DNA of 64,000 nucleotides, taken from positions 712,347 through 776,346 of the forward strand of contig RHPI01002990.1 in the NCBI GenBank assembly GCA_009103225.1, given 5' to 3'. The DNA is from Chlorokybus atmophyticus. Its lineage: Eukaryota > Streptophyta > Chlorokybophyceae > Chlorokybales > Chlorokybaceae. The notes under the pieces are model-generated. The model ran no database searches. It saw only the letters and a program-made list of their open reading frames with translations, and was not told the DNA's origin. Positions 12,239-21,611 of the stretch are shown here, piece by piece. Position numbers and translations under genes: made by a program. The first letter of the stretch is position 1. The number at the start of each line of letters is the position of its first letter.

Positions 12239-13577
12239 TGTTACGGCCTAGCTACTATAGCTGGTCATGTACAGTGTATATATAAGTTTAATTAGCGAAA
12301 GACAAAAGTTTAATGAACCTTGGTTGGATTATCTTGGTTTGTTACACAAGCTTTGAATGTGTTTGTGTTTGAGCTTTAACACAAGTGCAATGCATCGCTA
12401 ATTATAGGCCTGGCTAGTTAGAGCATTTGCATGCATCTAATTAGAAGTGGTTGACTAGGAATTACCATATTCATGAATGTATGGGCGTCTTGAGTAGGAA
12501 GATAAAAGCACATGGCTTTAGTATAATGATTTATTAACGCGATGTGGGCTTATGGGGCCAATCGCGTGAAACATCATCAGAAAAAGCATGTGTAATTATA
12601 AGGTTCATTTAGGCCAATCCAAGGCGGCTTATTTGGATCAGATGAATAGAGCAAAGTAGCCTACCTTAGGGTGAACAAAAAGGACTTCGCGAAATGAGTT
12701 CGCGAAGGGGTTGATTCACCTGCGAAGTGAATCAACGTAGTGAACTAAAATAGTTCACTAGTTCAGTTACGAACATGAACTAAAATAGTTCACTAGTTCA
12801 GTTACGAACATGAACTAAAATAATTCACTAGGGGTTCGTAAGTGAACTAACATAGTTCACTGGTTCAATTACGAACATGAACTAAAGTAGTTCACTAAGG
12901 GTTCGAAGTGAACTAAGTGAATCAAGTGAATCACCCTAATATGAGGGGAATAATAGAACAGGGAGCCAAAAGTGAATCACTGGTGAACTAAGTTAGTTTA
13001 CCAGTAAAGTGATTCATAAAGCCGACAAGGTAGTGAACTAAAGTTGATTCACTAGTGAATCAACTATTAGATCACTTCGCGACGCGACGTCGCGACAAAA
13101 AATCGGCTAAGGCATTTGCCCCCTCCCGCGTGTGCCGATACGCAGCGCATGGCAGCGCCGTCTGCCATGGCCGCAAGCACAAAAATCGCGGATTCGCATT
13201 ATTGGTCACTTTGCAGAATGCCAGTGAACTAATGCCGGGTGAACTAAACTAATCACTTGGGTGAGTGAATGGGGATCTGGTAGAGGGCTTTGAACCAAGT
13301 AGGTCTTAGCTAAGATAGTTCCTAGTAAAGCTCATGGCGATGGATTTCGCCATAAAAAAAGAGCCAGTCGCGTGTGGAGGGTAGCCGCCGCACGACTTGA
13401 GCTCGGGGCTTTTGGGGCTAAGGTAGGGGTACCTAAGCTAGGTGACCATAACCCTTGAATTACCAAGTAGTTGTTCATTCAACGAAAGGTGATTAAGGGA
13501 GTGTACAGTTACTACATGTAAAGTGTGTGATCACTGTACATAGTTTTGGTGATAATTTACCCCCGCACGGCGTAACA
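12239..13577 (+). repeat. 5' LTR of Ty3/gypsy chromovirus
   Basis: 1339 bp that start TGTTACG and end CGTAACA (7-bp terminal inverted repeat) and match the 3' LTR over their whole length. By eye I count about 30 substitutions plus a 9-bp length difference near 12,920, so roughly 98% identity. Inside is an array (12,738-12,915) of TGAACTAAAATAGTTCACTA-like units of about 35 bp with dyad symmetry, which could be a regulatory or packaging-related feature. A 65-codon frame is present in both LTRs but has no start context or homology and is not annotated as a gene. Confidence 0.93.
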
Positions 13578-13579
13578 GC

Positions 13580-13591
13580 TGGCCTCGGAGC
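13580..13591 (+). other. Putative primer-binding site
   Basis: TGGCCTCGGAGC lies two bases inside the 5' LTR. Its pattern TGG-n5-GAGC matches the common initiator-tRNA-Met type site (TGGTATCAGAGC) at the ends but differs in the middle, so the tRNA is uncertain. Confidence 0.4.
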
Positions 13592-13667
13592 TTGGACATA
13601 CGATTTTGAACCACTCAGGCCGTGGTTTGGGGCCACTTTGATTCGAAAATTCGCGCTTCCGAAGTGC

Positions 13668-14114
13668 ATGCCGAAACAACGCCGGATTGGAAATTATCAC
13701 AAGTGGCGTGAGACTTTTAATAGTAGCGCCAGTGAAGAGGATTACCGCGAATTAGAAGCCTATTTCGAAGAAAAAAGGCTAGTCGCGGCAATGGCGGAAC
13801 AGGCGGAAACTTCGAGTCCACCGATTCCCCAGCTAGGGAAAAAGATGGAACGAAGAATAGCCAAGTTGTCGCCAAAATACAAGAAAATAGCCTTGGCTTG
13901 TTGCAAAGAGGGCAAAAAGGCCAAGCCAGGCATCTTGAGGCTGGTGAAGAACCTCGAGAAGAATGAGGAGGAGCTCACGCGCCTCCGTGTCCTTGGGGAG
14001 CAGAAAATGAAAGAACTCGAGGACAAAATAGACTCAGTCCAAGTAGGACCAAGTACCAAGTTTCTAAAAATTCCCCCGGCATGGACAGGCAAAAAAGGGG
14101 AGGATATACGTCGC
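13668..14114 (+). pseudogene. gag, 5' part (chromovirus)
   Basis: An ATG at 13668 opens a frame that runs into the nested transposon. The encoded segment is basic, with a predicted coiled-coil region rich in E and K and a terminal motif P-P-A-W-T-G, typical of the region before the retrotransposon gag core. The gag core resumes at about 20,778 on the other side of the insertion, but in a different frame. A one-base length change in the A/G run just before the junction would explain this. The last few codons at 14,115-14,138 belong to the transposon end. Confidence 0.7.
14106..14114. repeat. Candidate target duplication (left) of nested transposon
   Basis: ATACGTCGC here and at 20769-20777 brackets the foreign DNA in gag. 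On the right it is followed directly by continuing gag sequence. Because CGTCGC also adjoins the homologous transposon end at 27,042, the duplication may be only ATA or ATAC, with CGTCGC part of the element. Confidence 0.55.
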
Positions 14115-14183
14115 AAATTTTACACGGTGACTGACTAAGGACTGAGGGACTGACTGGTGCCTGAGCCTGCCTGAGCCTGCCTG
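14109..14183 (+). repeat. Terminal inverted repeat, left (nested transposon)
   Basis: The first 26 bases (starting CGTCGCAAATTTTACACGG) are an exact reverse complement of 27017-27042. The match continues with about seven mismatches over some 75 bp, through ACTGAGGGACTGAC and GCCTGACCTGCC-like words. This is the clearest transposon terminus in the window. Confidence 0.85.
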
Positions 14184-14671
14184 TTGCTGCCTGAAATATT
14201 ACTTTTGGACTGTTGGGTTTGCCGTTGGCTTAAGTGGACTGACGCAGACGGCCGCGGGCCGAAAGTGGTTGTCAGTGGCACTAACCGGCCGAGAGTTGTC
14301 AACCAGTTACCCTTTGGTCGATGTGCACAGACGGCCGTTGACCGGTAGTTACGGACAGCTGACAGCAATAGCCGGCAGTTTCTTTGCCGTTACACTGCTG
14401 TTAATATGTGACCCTTGCCATTTGACAAAAGTTGGCAATTCTTGCCGTAAGCCAACACTAACATGCCATGCAGCTTGTACAAACCTTGGACTGATTGTTT
14501 GGTCTTGCACCTAAAAGCCCACAATATATACAATGTACGGGCAGTGGTGAGAGTATGTCCACTTACAACTGAGCAGCCGACTTGCGCATGAAACTATCCT
14601 ATAACATTGAGTCTAGCTGTCGGACTCATGCGCAGCTTGTCAACCCGTGGTGCCTGCCTCAGAACTCCTCC

Positions 14672-15710
14672 TCAAACCCCCTCCTCCTGTTCCTCCTCCG
14701 ACGAGTCTTCTGCTTCAACGCCGGAGTCATCTTCATCCGCTGCCTCGCTCGCTGACAGTACAGCGGCTACTTCGTCCTTCAGCTTGAATGTCAGCGCCTC
14801 GCCGTGCACGCGCATGCGCTTGATGGTCGCTTTGAGAGTGACCACCTGCATTTGGTAATGCTGTAAGAGTGGCGTGCTGCCAGAGGACTAGCCCATCAGC
14901 ATACACACGCTTACCTCGTCTTCCGCTTTGTTGCACTCCGCCAGGCAGACAGTCAGCCTGCCGCGCTGCTCTTGGTTCACTCTGACCAACATGGCAATCT
15001 GCAAGCATACTGCTTAATTACCGCTGGAAACATTAAACTAGGTCATAGATTACCCGTTCGTTTGACTCCGCAGCTTCTCTTTTGCGACTTGTGAGCTCCC
15101 GCAAGTAGAAATAGGCTGTGCATTTGCGAGATTGGTCATGCTGTTCATGTGCATGACACTGGAGGTTGTGCATGAGGGTGTGCATGTCGTATCGACAATG
15201 TATGTCAAGTGCAAGATACTTGAGGCTGTGCATGTGCAAGATAAAAGAACCCTAGCATGTGGCATTGACAGTGCATCGTAACCCACCTTGGTTATGCCAG
15301 TCTTGTTTGGTCCCTTCAATCATGTCGCCGTGGTCGCAGCTGCTGGTGGGTCGGATTTTCTTAGAGGCAGTATTTTGGTGTGCCTTTGCCCACTCGGAGG
15401 GGGAGCCCTGTAAGATATCGCCCGAGTCACTGTTGTCATTGGATGTGCCCTTGGTAGTCTTGGTGGGTTTGACACCGAGGACACCCCTCCGGCACCCTGC
15501 CCGCCCTGTGCGAACATGGGATTCATCCCGGACCTCGACCACAATGCCCACTACGCCCCTGGCAGCGCCGCCAACGATCTTCCAAACGCCACATACCCTC
15601 GGCATCACGCCCCTGTAAGGGCATAGCTTGGCGGAGCTATCAATGGTGTTTTCATGCGCAGGGGGATTGACATTGCCAGAGTTGTCAATGGTACGAACTG
15701 CCATTGCCAT
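14672..15710 (-). CDS. Small acidic/coiled-coil protein of the nested transposon
   Basis: Minus-strand multi-exon frame. A true ATG at 15710 lies at the edge of the large palindrome and opens about 141 codons (15,710-15,287, donor GTGGGT). Further exons are supported by phase and splice signals: 15,095-15,054, 14,998-14,915 and 14,845-14,672. The join between the first and second exon does not fit in phase, so an exon or boundary there is missed. The C-terminal part is helical and ends in a strongly acidic tail (runs of D, E and S) before TGA. No family is recognised. CACTA/CMC-type elements often encode a second, DNA-binding or accessory protein beside the transposase, and this may be its counterpart. 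Divergent transcription from the transposase gene fits coordinated control. Confidence 0.55.
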
Positions 15711-15849
15711 TGTACAAAGGTACCATTAAAATGGTACCTTTGTACCATTAAGGTACCATTAAAATTAAGGTACCATTAAGGTACCATTAAAATGGTACCT
15801 TTGTACAATGGCAATGTCTTTTGGCAAAGGCATCTTCGTACCATTGACA
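15684..15849. promoter_or_regulatory. Large palindromic array between divergent transposon genes
   Basis: A 26-bp perfect inverted repeat (15702-15727 and 15791-15816, starting CATTGCCATTGTACAAAGG) encloses further TGGTACC/GGTACCATTA units. Outer arms GTCAATGGTACGAA (about 15,684-15,697) and TTCGTACCATTGAC (about 15,834-15,847) extend it. It sits between the ATG of the minus-strand small gene and the plus-strand transposase gene. Inference: a shared promoter or operator, or transposase-binding array. Confidence 0.6.
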
Positions 15850-15920
15850 CGGTTCAATCAGATGTATATATATGTATATAAAAACATCCAGAGACTTACC
15901 CTGGACGTGCAATGGCTCGA

Positions 15921-15942
15921 TCGTACCATTATAATGGTACGA
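15921..15942. promoter_or_regulatory. 22-bp perfect palindrome with TACCATTA half-sites
   Basis: TCGTACCATTATAATGGTAC plus GA is exactly self-complementary and uses the same TACCATTA half-site as the larger array 100 bp upstream. It is a good candidate binding site for a dimeric protein, such as the element's own transposase. Confidence 0.55.
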
Positions 15943-16099
15943 CGGAGCCAGTGACTGGCGGCCAAGTTTCCCGCCTCTGGCATGCAAGGGTAGCGGTAGC
16001 GGTGGCGGTGGCGGCGGCGGCGGCGGCGGCGGGTGTGCGTGTTGCTGGATATGATGCAGGTTACATTGGCGACACCTGTGTCGACGTTAGTAGTGAGAT

Positions 16100-19000
16100 T
16101 TGGGAGTCCTTTGTCCGTATTGCCACATGCGCTTCGCCACACGCAGCTCGGTCTACATGCACATTATTAGCAGCAGGGTGTGCAAGCAGATCAAGCTGTA
16201 TGTCGGCCAGCGTCCATTACAGTACGATGCGGGTCATGTTGAACCGGGGAGTTCGATCCAGGATGCTCACATGCTTGATGCTGAAGGATTCCTCCAGGAG
16301 ACACACGCACAGCAGCAACAGGAGGAGGAGGAAGTGAACGAGGGCTTTCGATGTGTGCGTGTGCCTGAGAAACCTGTGGCACGCCAACATGGAAGTGGAG
16401 GCGTCCCTTCGCACGCGTCGGAATCCAGGTGGTATGGCTCGGAGCATGCTCTTGCAGTGGCATTCGTGCAGTGCAACAACGGCCAAGGCCTGTCGGCCTC
16501 CGACATGGGGCGGATCATCAAGTGCATCCGAAATGCACACTTCCTGACGGAAGAGCTCCAGTGGGAGACCGGTGTGCATGCGGCCAGCTACCTCCGGACC
16601 ACGATTGCTTTCTCTCAGTCTGAGGTGTGTTCACGGTGTGCGGTGCATGTGCTTCAACCATCAGAGCCATGTCACATATGCACATGCGAGTGTGCTGCCG
16701 TATCAGAACTACGTGACGGCTGACCTGCGCAAGCCTGGAGACCCTGAGGATCAGGACATCTGCGTCACATATATGCCGGCCAAGGTCTGTGAAATGCAGT
16801 ACCTAATGCAGTATCGATGCAGTATCTATTCTGAGGCCAGCATAGTAAGTAATGCTCTTGGTCGGAGCAGGTATGGCTCGCGCGGTTGTATGGCAATCCA
16901 CATGCCGCCAATGGCTTCAATCTCCAGTACACTGGTGACGAGCACAGCTTTGGCCATCCTTCCACGGGCGATTGGTGGAAGGATGTGGAGGTGGATTTGA
17001 GGAGAGAGGTGGGGGAAGCGTCCTACTTGGCGCCTGCCATTCTGTACAGTGACAAGACCACGCTGGACAGCGCGGGCAAGCGCTCTGGCTACCCTCTGAT
17101 GGCATCGCTTGCCAACTACAGTTGGGACATGTATGCTAGCAACATGGGGGTTGTTATGATAGCGCTTCTGCCGGTGGTTCACGCAGTGGCCGGGCATCCC
17201 ACCTGGGCGCAGGGCAAGGAATCGTTCTCCATTCGGAAACGTGAGATTTTTCATGACGCTTTGAATGTAGTGTTAGGGGATGTGAAGCGGGCGAGTTGGG
17301 AAGGTCTGCAGCTCATCGACCCGAATGGCATCGAGCGTCGTGTGTTTCCCGCGCTTGCCAACAACATCAGCAATTTGCAGGTAGTGGGCATGAATGGTTG
17401 TAACCGGATGCAGCCTGCCAGCAAACAGTGCATGGAGGATGTTGTCAGTAGAACATCTGAGTTTGTCGTGTTGTAGGAGACTGCCACACTCGCACGCACT
17501 GTGTCGGGCAACCAAACACGACATCCTTGCGATGTTTGTCTCGTCACCAAATCAGATCTGTTGGAGATGGATGAGGACCGGGAATTGAGAACCGAGGCCT
17601 TCTACACACCAGCAATACGTCAGCTGCGGGCGGACCTGCATAGCGGTGTTAGGAATGCACGCCAGACAGCCAAGGCTTTCAAAGAGCAGCACTCCATGCA
17701 TGTCGAGGAGGTAATGGTCAAATTACCGGCATTCGTGAGGATGAATGGCTTTCCGTGAAACCAGGCAATGTGGTTTGGCAACAGAATGCACTGTGGGGTT
17801 GGCGACAGTCGCGGGTGCCGGGAGCTGACTGCTACTCTCGTCTTGCCCCTGACGCAATGCATGTGCTGGGAGGCATCATTGACCACCTGCTTGCTGCTGT
17901 GTACGACGCCGCGAAGGAACGAATGCGTCCATCCACGAGACAGATTCTGCAGGCCAGGCACGTCTTTGGTGTTGCTTTTGTGTTGAACACAAAAGCCAAC
18001 AACACGTGCTCACGAGCAGATGTGCACAGGCTGAATGCATGCAAGGCGACTCTGCGGGTTTCGCACTTCAAGGCACCCACAAGCACAGTAGATTTCTTCC
18101 TGTCCGACCACTCCTTTCAGGTGGTGGAGAAAGTGGCGGTGCTGCAGCTGCTGCCGGTCCTCGCAGACGGTTTGCTGCTCGACAGTGAGGGCAACGATTT
18201 CTTCACCATTGCTGCCGCATCGCTTGCCCAGTGGAACAAGAAGTTGCTGAAGGCGCATGAACACACAAGAGAGACCCTGACCACAGCCGACAACGAGCTG
18301 GCTGCCTTCAAAGCTGCAGTGTTGCATCCGCTACTGTCGTCATATTCTGCACAGAAGTCAGGTTGGAAGATCGAGAAGATGCATCAGCTCACTCATTTTG
18401 GGCCGGCAATTGTCAGCAGTGGACACCCAGATTGGTTCAGCGCCAACCGCATGGAGCAGACGCACGCCCAAAATATCAAACGGTGGGCGCGTGGTGGCAA
18501 CAACCGGGACTACCAGGCACGTATCCTGAAGGCATGGAGCTGTGCGGAATATGTGAGAGAGGATGGCATGGTCGTGGATCCCGAGATGCGCTCGGTCATG
18601 GCGCAGGCGCGGCAGCAGTGCTGTAATGTCATGGAGAAGACGGACAAGTTGCTACGGATGGATGTGCTGACAAGGAGGGAGTCCAGCCCGTACTGGAGCG
18701 GATCTGCGCGTAGCCGCCAAGTCGCCTTGAAGACTCCATTTGCCGACAAGCTGCCTGCCACCCTGGACAGCTGGTTGAGGAGGGAACAACTGGAGTTGGC
18801 CGACGGGTGGCGTGCTGTTCGCGTGGTGAACGGAGGCGCAGCGGTGTACATGACATCAGGAGTCAGCATGGCGCGCGCAACTGGGATGTTCCATGGGCGG
18901 CCTTGGTTCTCTACACTTGAGTTGGAAGGTGATGAGGACGGTGTGAACGTGACGTGGTGGGCTCAGGCACTCCTTTTTCTGCGCGTGGTGGTGTGGGGTG

Positions 19001-19242
19001 GTAGCGGCGAGCGCGTGTGGAAGGAGGTCGTGTTTGTCCGCTGGTACACGAAGCTGGATGTGACGAGCGACACAAAGTGCATCGCTCTGGAATGGGAAAA
19101 GCGTCGAGGCGGTCCACATCTCGATGTCGTGACTCTGGAGCAAGTAAAAGGCATTGTCCAGCTGCTCCCCATGTTTGACAAGGACAGCGCCCGTGTACAA
19201 GAGGGCAAGTATTGGGTGAACGTTCACTGCACTTCCACGTGA
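16100..19242 (+). CDS. Plavaka-like transposase (CMC-type DNA transposon)
   Basis: Five exons join in phase: 16100-16624, 16665-16844, 16871-17380, 17477-17710 and 17785-19242, about 968 codons. The N-terminus has a C2HC zinc finger (C-P-Y-C then H and C about 20 residues on), as in Plavaka proteins. Exon 3 has the family's conserved core, L-Y-S-D-K-T-T-L-D followed by Y-P-L-M-A-S-L-A-N. Exon 4 has a C-D-V-C pair, and exon 5 the D-A-M-H-V-L-G-G stretch equivalent to the family's P-D-x-L-H motif. It is expected to cut and move the element. The 5' end is uncertain: no in-frame ATG precedes the finger, so a short upstream exon is likely. Introns are very short (40, 26, 96 and 74 nt). No stops interrupt the exons, so it may be intact. 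Confidence 0.82.
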
Positions 19243-19479
19243 CACATGTACTTGTCTCACTACTCTGAGTTTGGAGCATATCAGTCAGTTAGGCATTGCT
19301 AATCGTATGCTAAGACTTTTGCATGTGGACGTGTACAATACCGGGCAGCTGTAATTGCACAACTGTCACCACAATCGAATGATCCATGCAACATTCAACA
19401 ATCAGTCCGCCGTGTGGCATTAAGCATCAGTACAGTGCACCACACTCAAGCCTCACAGTTCCATGACACAGGAGGGTAG
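19243..19479. other. Convergent intergenic segment
   Basis: About 240 bp between the transposase stop (plus) and the methyltransferase stop (minus). It presumably holds both 3' ends. No repeat or hairpin was noticed. Confidence 0.5.
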
Positions 19480-20762
19480 TCACAGCGCATCCATTGTTTC
19501 AAGCATGAGACGCCCTATGCACTCCGCCATTGCGGGAGGAACTGCATTCGCTATGGAAACGGCCGAGGTCATCCATGGCACTCCCAGCGCTGTTTGCCAC
19601 GCAGCAATGCCGCCCCTGGTGCTTGGAAGGCCATAGACCGGGTACATCTGCTGTGGCGCGTTTGATGTCACGATTGTCTTCTTCGCGCTAGCGGACAGGT
19701 GCGGCGATAGCAGTCCAACTGCCTTGCCCGCGTGCGAGCAGCGTGCTGGTGGGGTAGCTACCACTGGCTGTGTCTCAAACAGACGGTGTCGGAAAGTTGA
19801 TAGGCCAAACATCGTGCCACAAAGGGACAGATTGGGTCTGAATGAGGAAGCTGCTCCTGGCACATTCTCAATCACAAACTTGTACTAGCTTGCAAGCAGC
19901 AGACGTCGGACGAGCGGTATCATATCCTGGTGTCTCCAGGATGTGCCATGTGCCGCCCGTTGAGGTGCCGGGATAGCACCTGAATAGGCCTGGCATGGTG
20001 GACTGGCCCAGATGAGCTCGTACTCGCTCAGCTCTCCTGCACTCAGGGTGCATACATCGCGGTGTATGAAGGGCAGCGGGTACTCAGAGGAGGGACTTAT
20101 GTCCATCCCGGTCACGTCAAAGCCTGCGTGGTATAGACCGACACTGGCACCGCCACCGCCGCAGAATAGGTCGAGTGCCCTTGGTCTGCGTGTGCGTCCC
20201 AGCTTGTTGTCAAATGGCGTGTATGTGGTCAAGGCTGGCCGTGGTGCTGGCCAGGGACTAACAATGATGCCGTCCGGGCTTACTTTGCGACTGACGTTCT
20301 CCCCTCCGGCGCGCAGAACATGGCGTGCCCCGTCAACTGATGTGTACGCGAATACGTTGTGCCCTTTGAAGTTGATGGTTTGTGGTCGATCACCGTCATC
20401 GAATACTATACGGTGCTGCCCTGCAAAGACATTTTCCATTGCACCATGCATATATGATGCGTCCTCAATCTCGCACGCCACGAAGCGATGCTGACCTGAC
20501 GCTTGCTTGAATGATTCCACAACGCCCGCATACCATTCCCCATCCAGCGGCCAATGCACCATGACACTCACACCGATCAGCTGCTCGCATCCCAACTTGA
20601 CTGCGTTCCGCAGCCGATGCAGTGCGCTGTCCAACGGTCGATGGTCTGCCTCCTCTACAGCGGCCAGGGGATGGAACTGCCCACGCCCACACCGTGCAAG
20701 ACTGCTCTGAATGCGACAACAGCTTCAACATGCATGAAATAAGCATACGCCCAATATAACAT
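19480..20762 (-). pseudogene. Transposon-borne C5-cytosine DNA methyltransferase with one in-frame stop
   Basis: Two exons: 20762-20693 (ATG at 20762) and 20654-19480, separated by a 38-nt GT-AG intron that joins in phase; about 414 codons. The N-terminal third has a Tudor/PWWP-like segment (V-H-W-P-x-D-G-E-W-Y-A-G, later V-F-D-D-G-D), suggesting chromatin or histone-tail binding. The catalytic part has motif I (L-D-L-F-C-G-G-G-G-A), motif IV with the catalytic cysteine (S-P-P-C-Q-A-Y-S-G), motif VI (E-N-V-P-G) and motif VIII (F-R-H-R-L-F-E-T). The reaction is methyl transfer from S-adenosylmethionine to cytosine C5. A single TAG (19887-19885) lies between motifs IV and VI with the frame continuing on both sides, so it is a recent nonsense mutation, a sequencing error or readthrough. 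The compact, phage/bacterial-like layout differs from plant MET1, CMT and DRM. Confidence 0.85.
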
Positions 20763-20768
20763 GCAGTG

Positions 20769-20777
20769 ATACGTCGC
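20769..20777. repeat. Candidate target duplication (right) of nested transposon
   Basis: Second copy of ATACGTCGC, followed directly by resumed gag coding sequence. See the left copy at 14106-14114 for the ambiguity in its length. Confidence 0.55.
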
Positions 20778-21611
20778 GGTCCACTCTTGTAGACGCTTGG
20801 TGGAACCAAGTCGAAGTGACTTTGGCTACGGTTCCAGAAAGGCAAAGGTTGGGTTTTGCCGCGGGATACTTAGGTCCAGAACCACTTCAGTTGTGAAAGG
20901 ACCATAGGTCTCATTTGGTTGAGCCCACCTTTGAATCCCTAAAGGAGTTTTTGTTTAGCCAATATAGGACAGTGGACCCCGGGCTTGATGCCAGGGATAA
21001 GCTATCCGACTTGAAACAATCGGGCAAGTTGATCACGGAATTTGTGAGCCAATTCAACCTGTTAGCGGCTCAGGCTGCAAATGGGGGAAAGCCACTAAGC
21101 CTGATTGAGAATGCCGACCTATTCATTCGAGCCTTGGATTCTAAGCTCCAAAAGCAACCAGATATTATGCGGTTGCAAAAGACCGATATAGAGTGGACTC
21201 AGGAGAAGTTCACGGAGCTTGAGAACATGGCGAGATGGGTCGGCCGGAATTTGGCTAGCATTAACAAAAGGGATAGAGAAGAGGGTGGAGACAAATCCGG
21301 GGGAGGAAAGGGAAAGAGGAGAAAATGATTTGCCCCCCAATCGGAGATGGAAAGTCCGGTTGAAAACTTTTCACCTTGAACTTTTCACCTTGAAGGAGAA
21401 GTCTTCAAAGACCCCTCTAAAGAAAAAGGGTAAAAAGCCGTTTGGCAAGAAACCCTTTAAGCCAGCCTACCAGGGCAAGGCAAGACTCTCCAGTGAAGAG
21501 AAGGAGAGAAGAACTCGCGAAGGTTTATGCTTCAATTGTGGCGAAAAGGGGCATATGGTCTCCAAGTGCCCGGAGAAGGGAGCAAAGCCGACCGAGGATC
21601 CCGCCAAGTGA
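20778..21611 (+). pseudogene. gag, 3' part with zinc knuckle
   Basis: Just after the insertion, gag-core sequence resumes (V-D-A-W-W-N-Q-V-E and, after a TGA at 20894-20896 where a tryptophan is expected, E-P-T-F-E-S-L-K-E-F). The retrotransposon gag helical core continues to 21,328. A frameshift near 21,310 then moves translation to the frame holding a basic linker and a CCHC zinc knuckle, C-F-N-C-G-E-K-G-H-M-V-S-K-C (about 21,527-21,568). Gag ends at TGA 21609-21611. Capsid and nucleocapsid functions are expected for an intact copy. This one has a stop, a frameshift and the 6.65-kb insertion. Confidence 0.85.

Larger units (their letters stand above)
14115..20768. mobile_element. Nested DNA transposon with Plavaka-like transposase and DNA methyltransferase
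   Basis: About 6.65 kb of foreign DNA interrupts gypsy gag. Its left end matches an inverted terminus elsewhere in the window (27,042). It holds three multi-exon genes: a small acidic protein (minus, 14,672-15,710), a Plavaka-like transposase (plus, 16,100-19,242) and a C5-cytosine methyltransferase (minus, 19,480-20,762). The first two diverge from a palindrome-rich intergenic region; the last two converge. At the right junction I see no matching inverted repeat. The methyltransferase ATG lies only about 6 bp inside the junction, so the right end is probably truncated or the element was inserted in rearranged form. Confidence 0.75.

Noticed and set aside
13055-13252. 65-codon frame present in both LTRs (also 26336-26533)
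   Set aside because: It is duplicated only because the LTRs are; no homology, promoter logic or conserved protein features.
16100-19242. KDZ (Zisupton) classification of the transposase
   Set aside because: The L-Y-S-D-K-T and Y-P-L-M-A-S-L-A-N core and the C2HC finger fit Plavaka better; KDZ-specific motifs were not seen.
18010-19279. Overlapping antisense frames in the transposase
   Set aside because: Shadows of the long coding exon on the plus strand.
19885-19887. TAG read as glutamine (ulvophyte-type code)
   Set aside because: SAL1 and the lipase end in TAG, and RecX ends in TAA, at conserved C-termini, so the standard code holds.
20465-20845. Upstream exon of the methyltransferase reaching 20,845
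   Set aside because: The 20,778-20,914 stretch reads as gypsy gag on the plus strand, and a better exon with an ATG at 20,762 and an in-phase intron exists.
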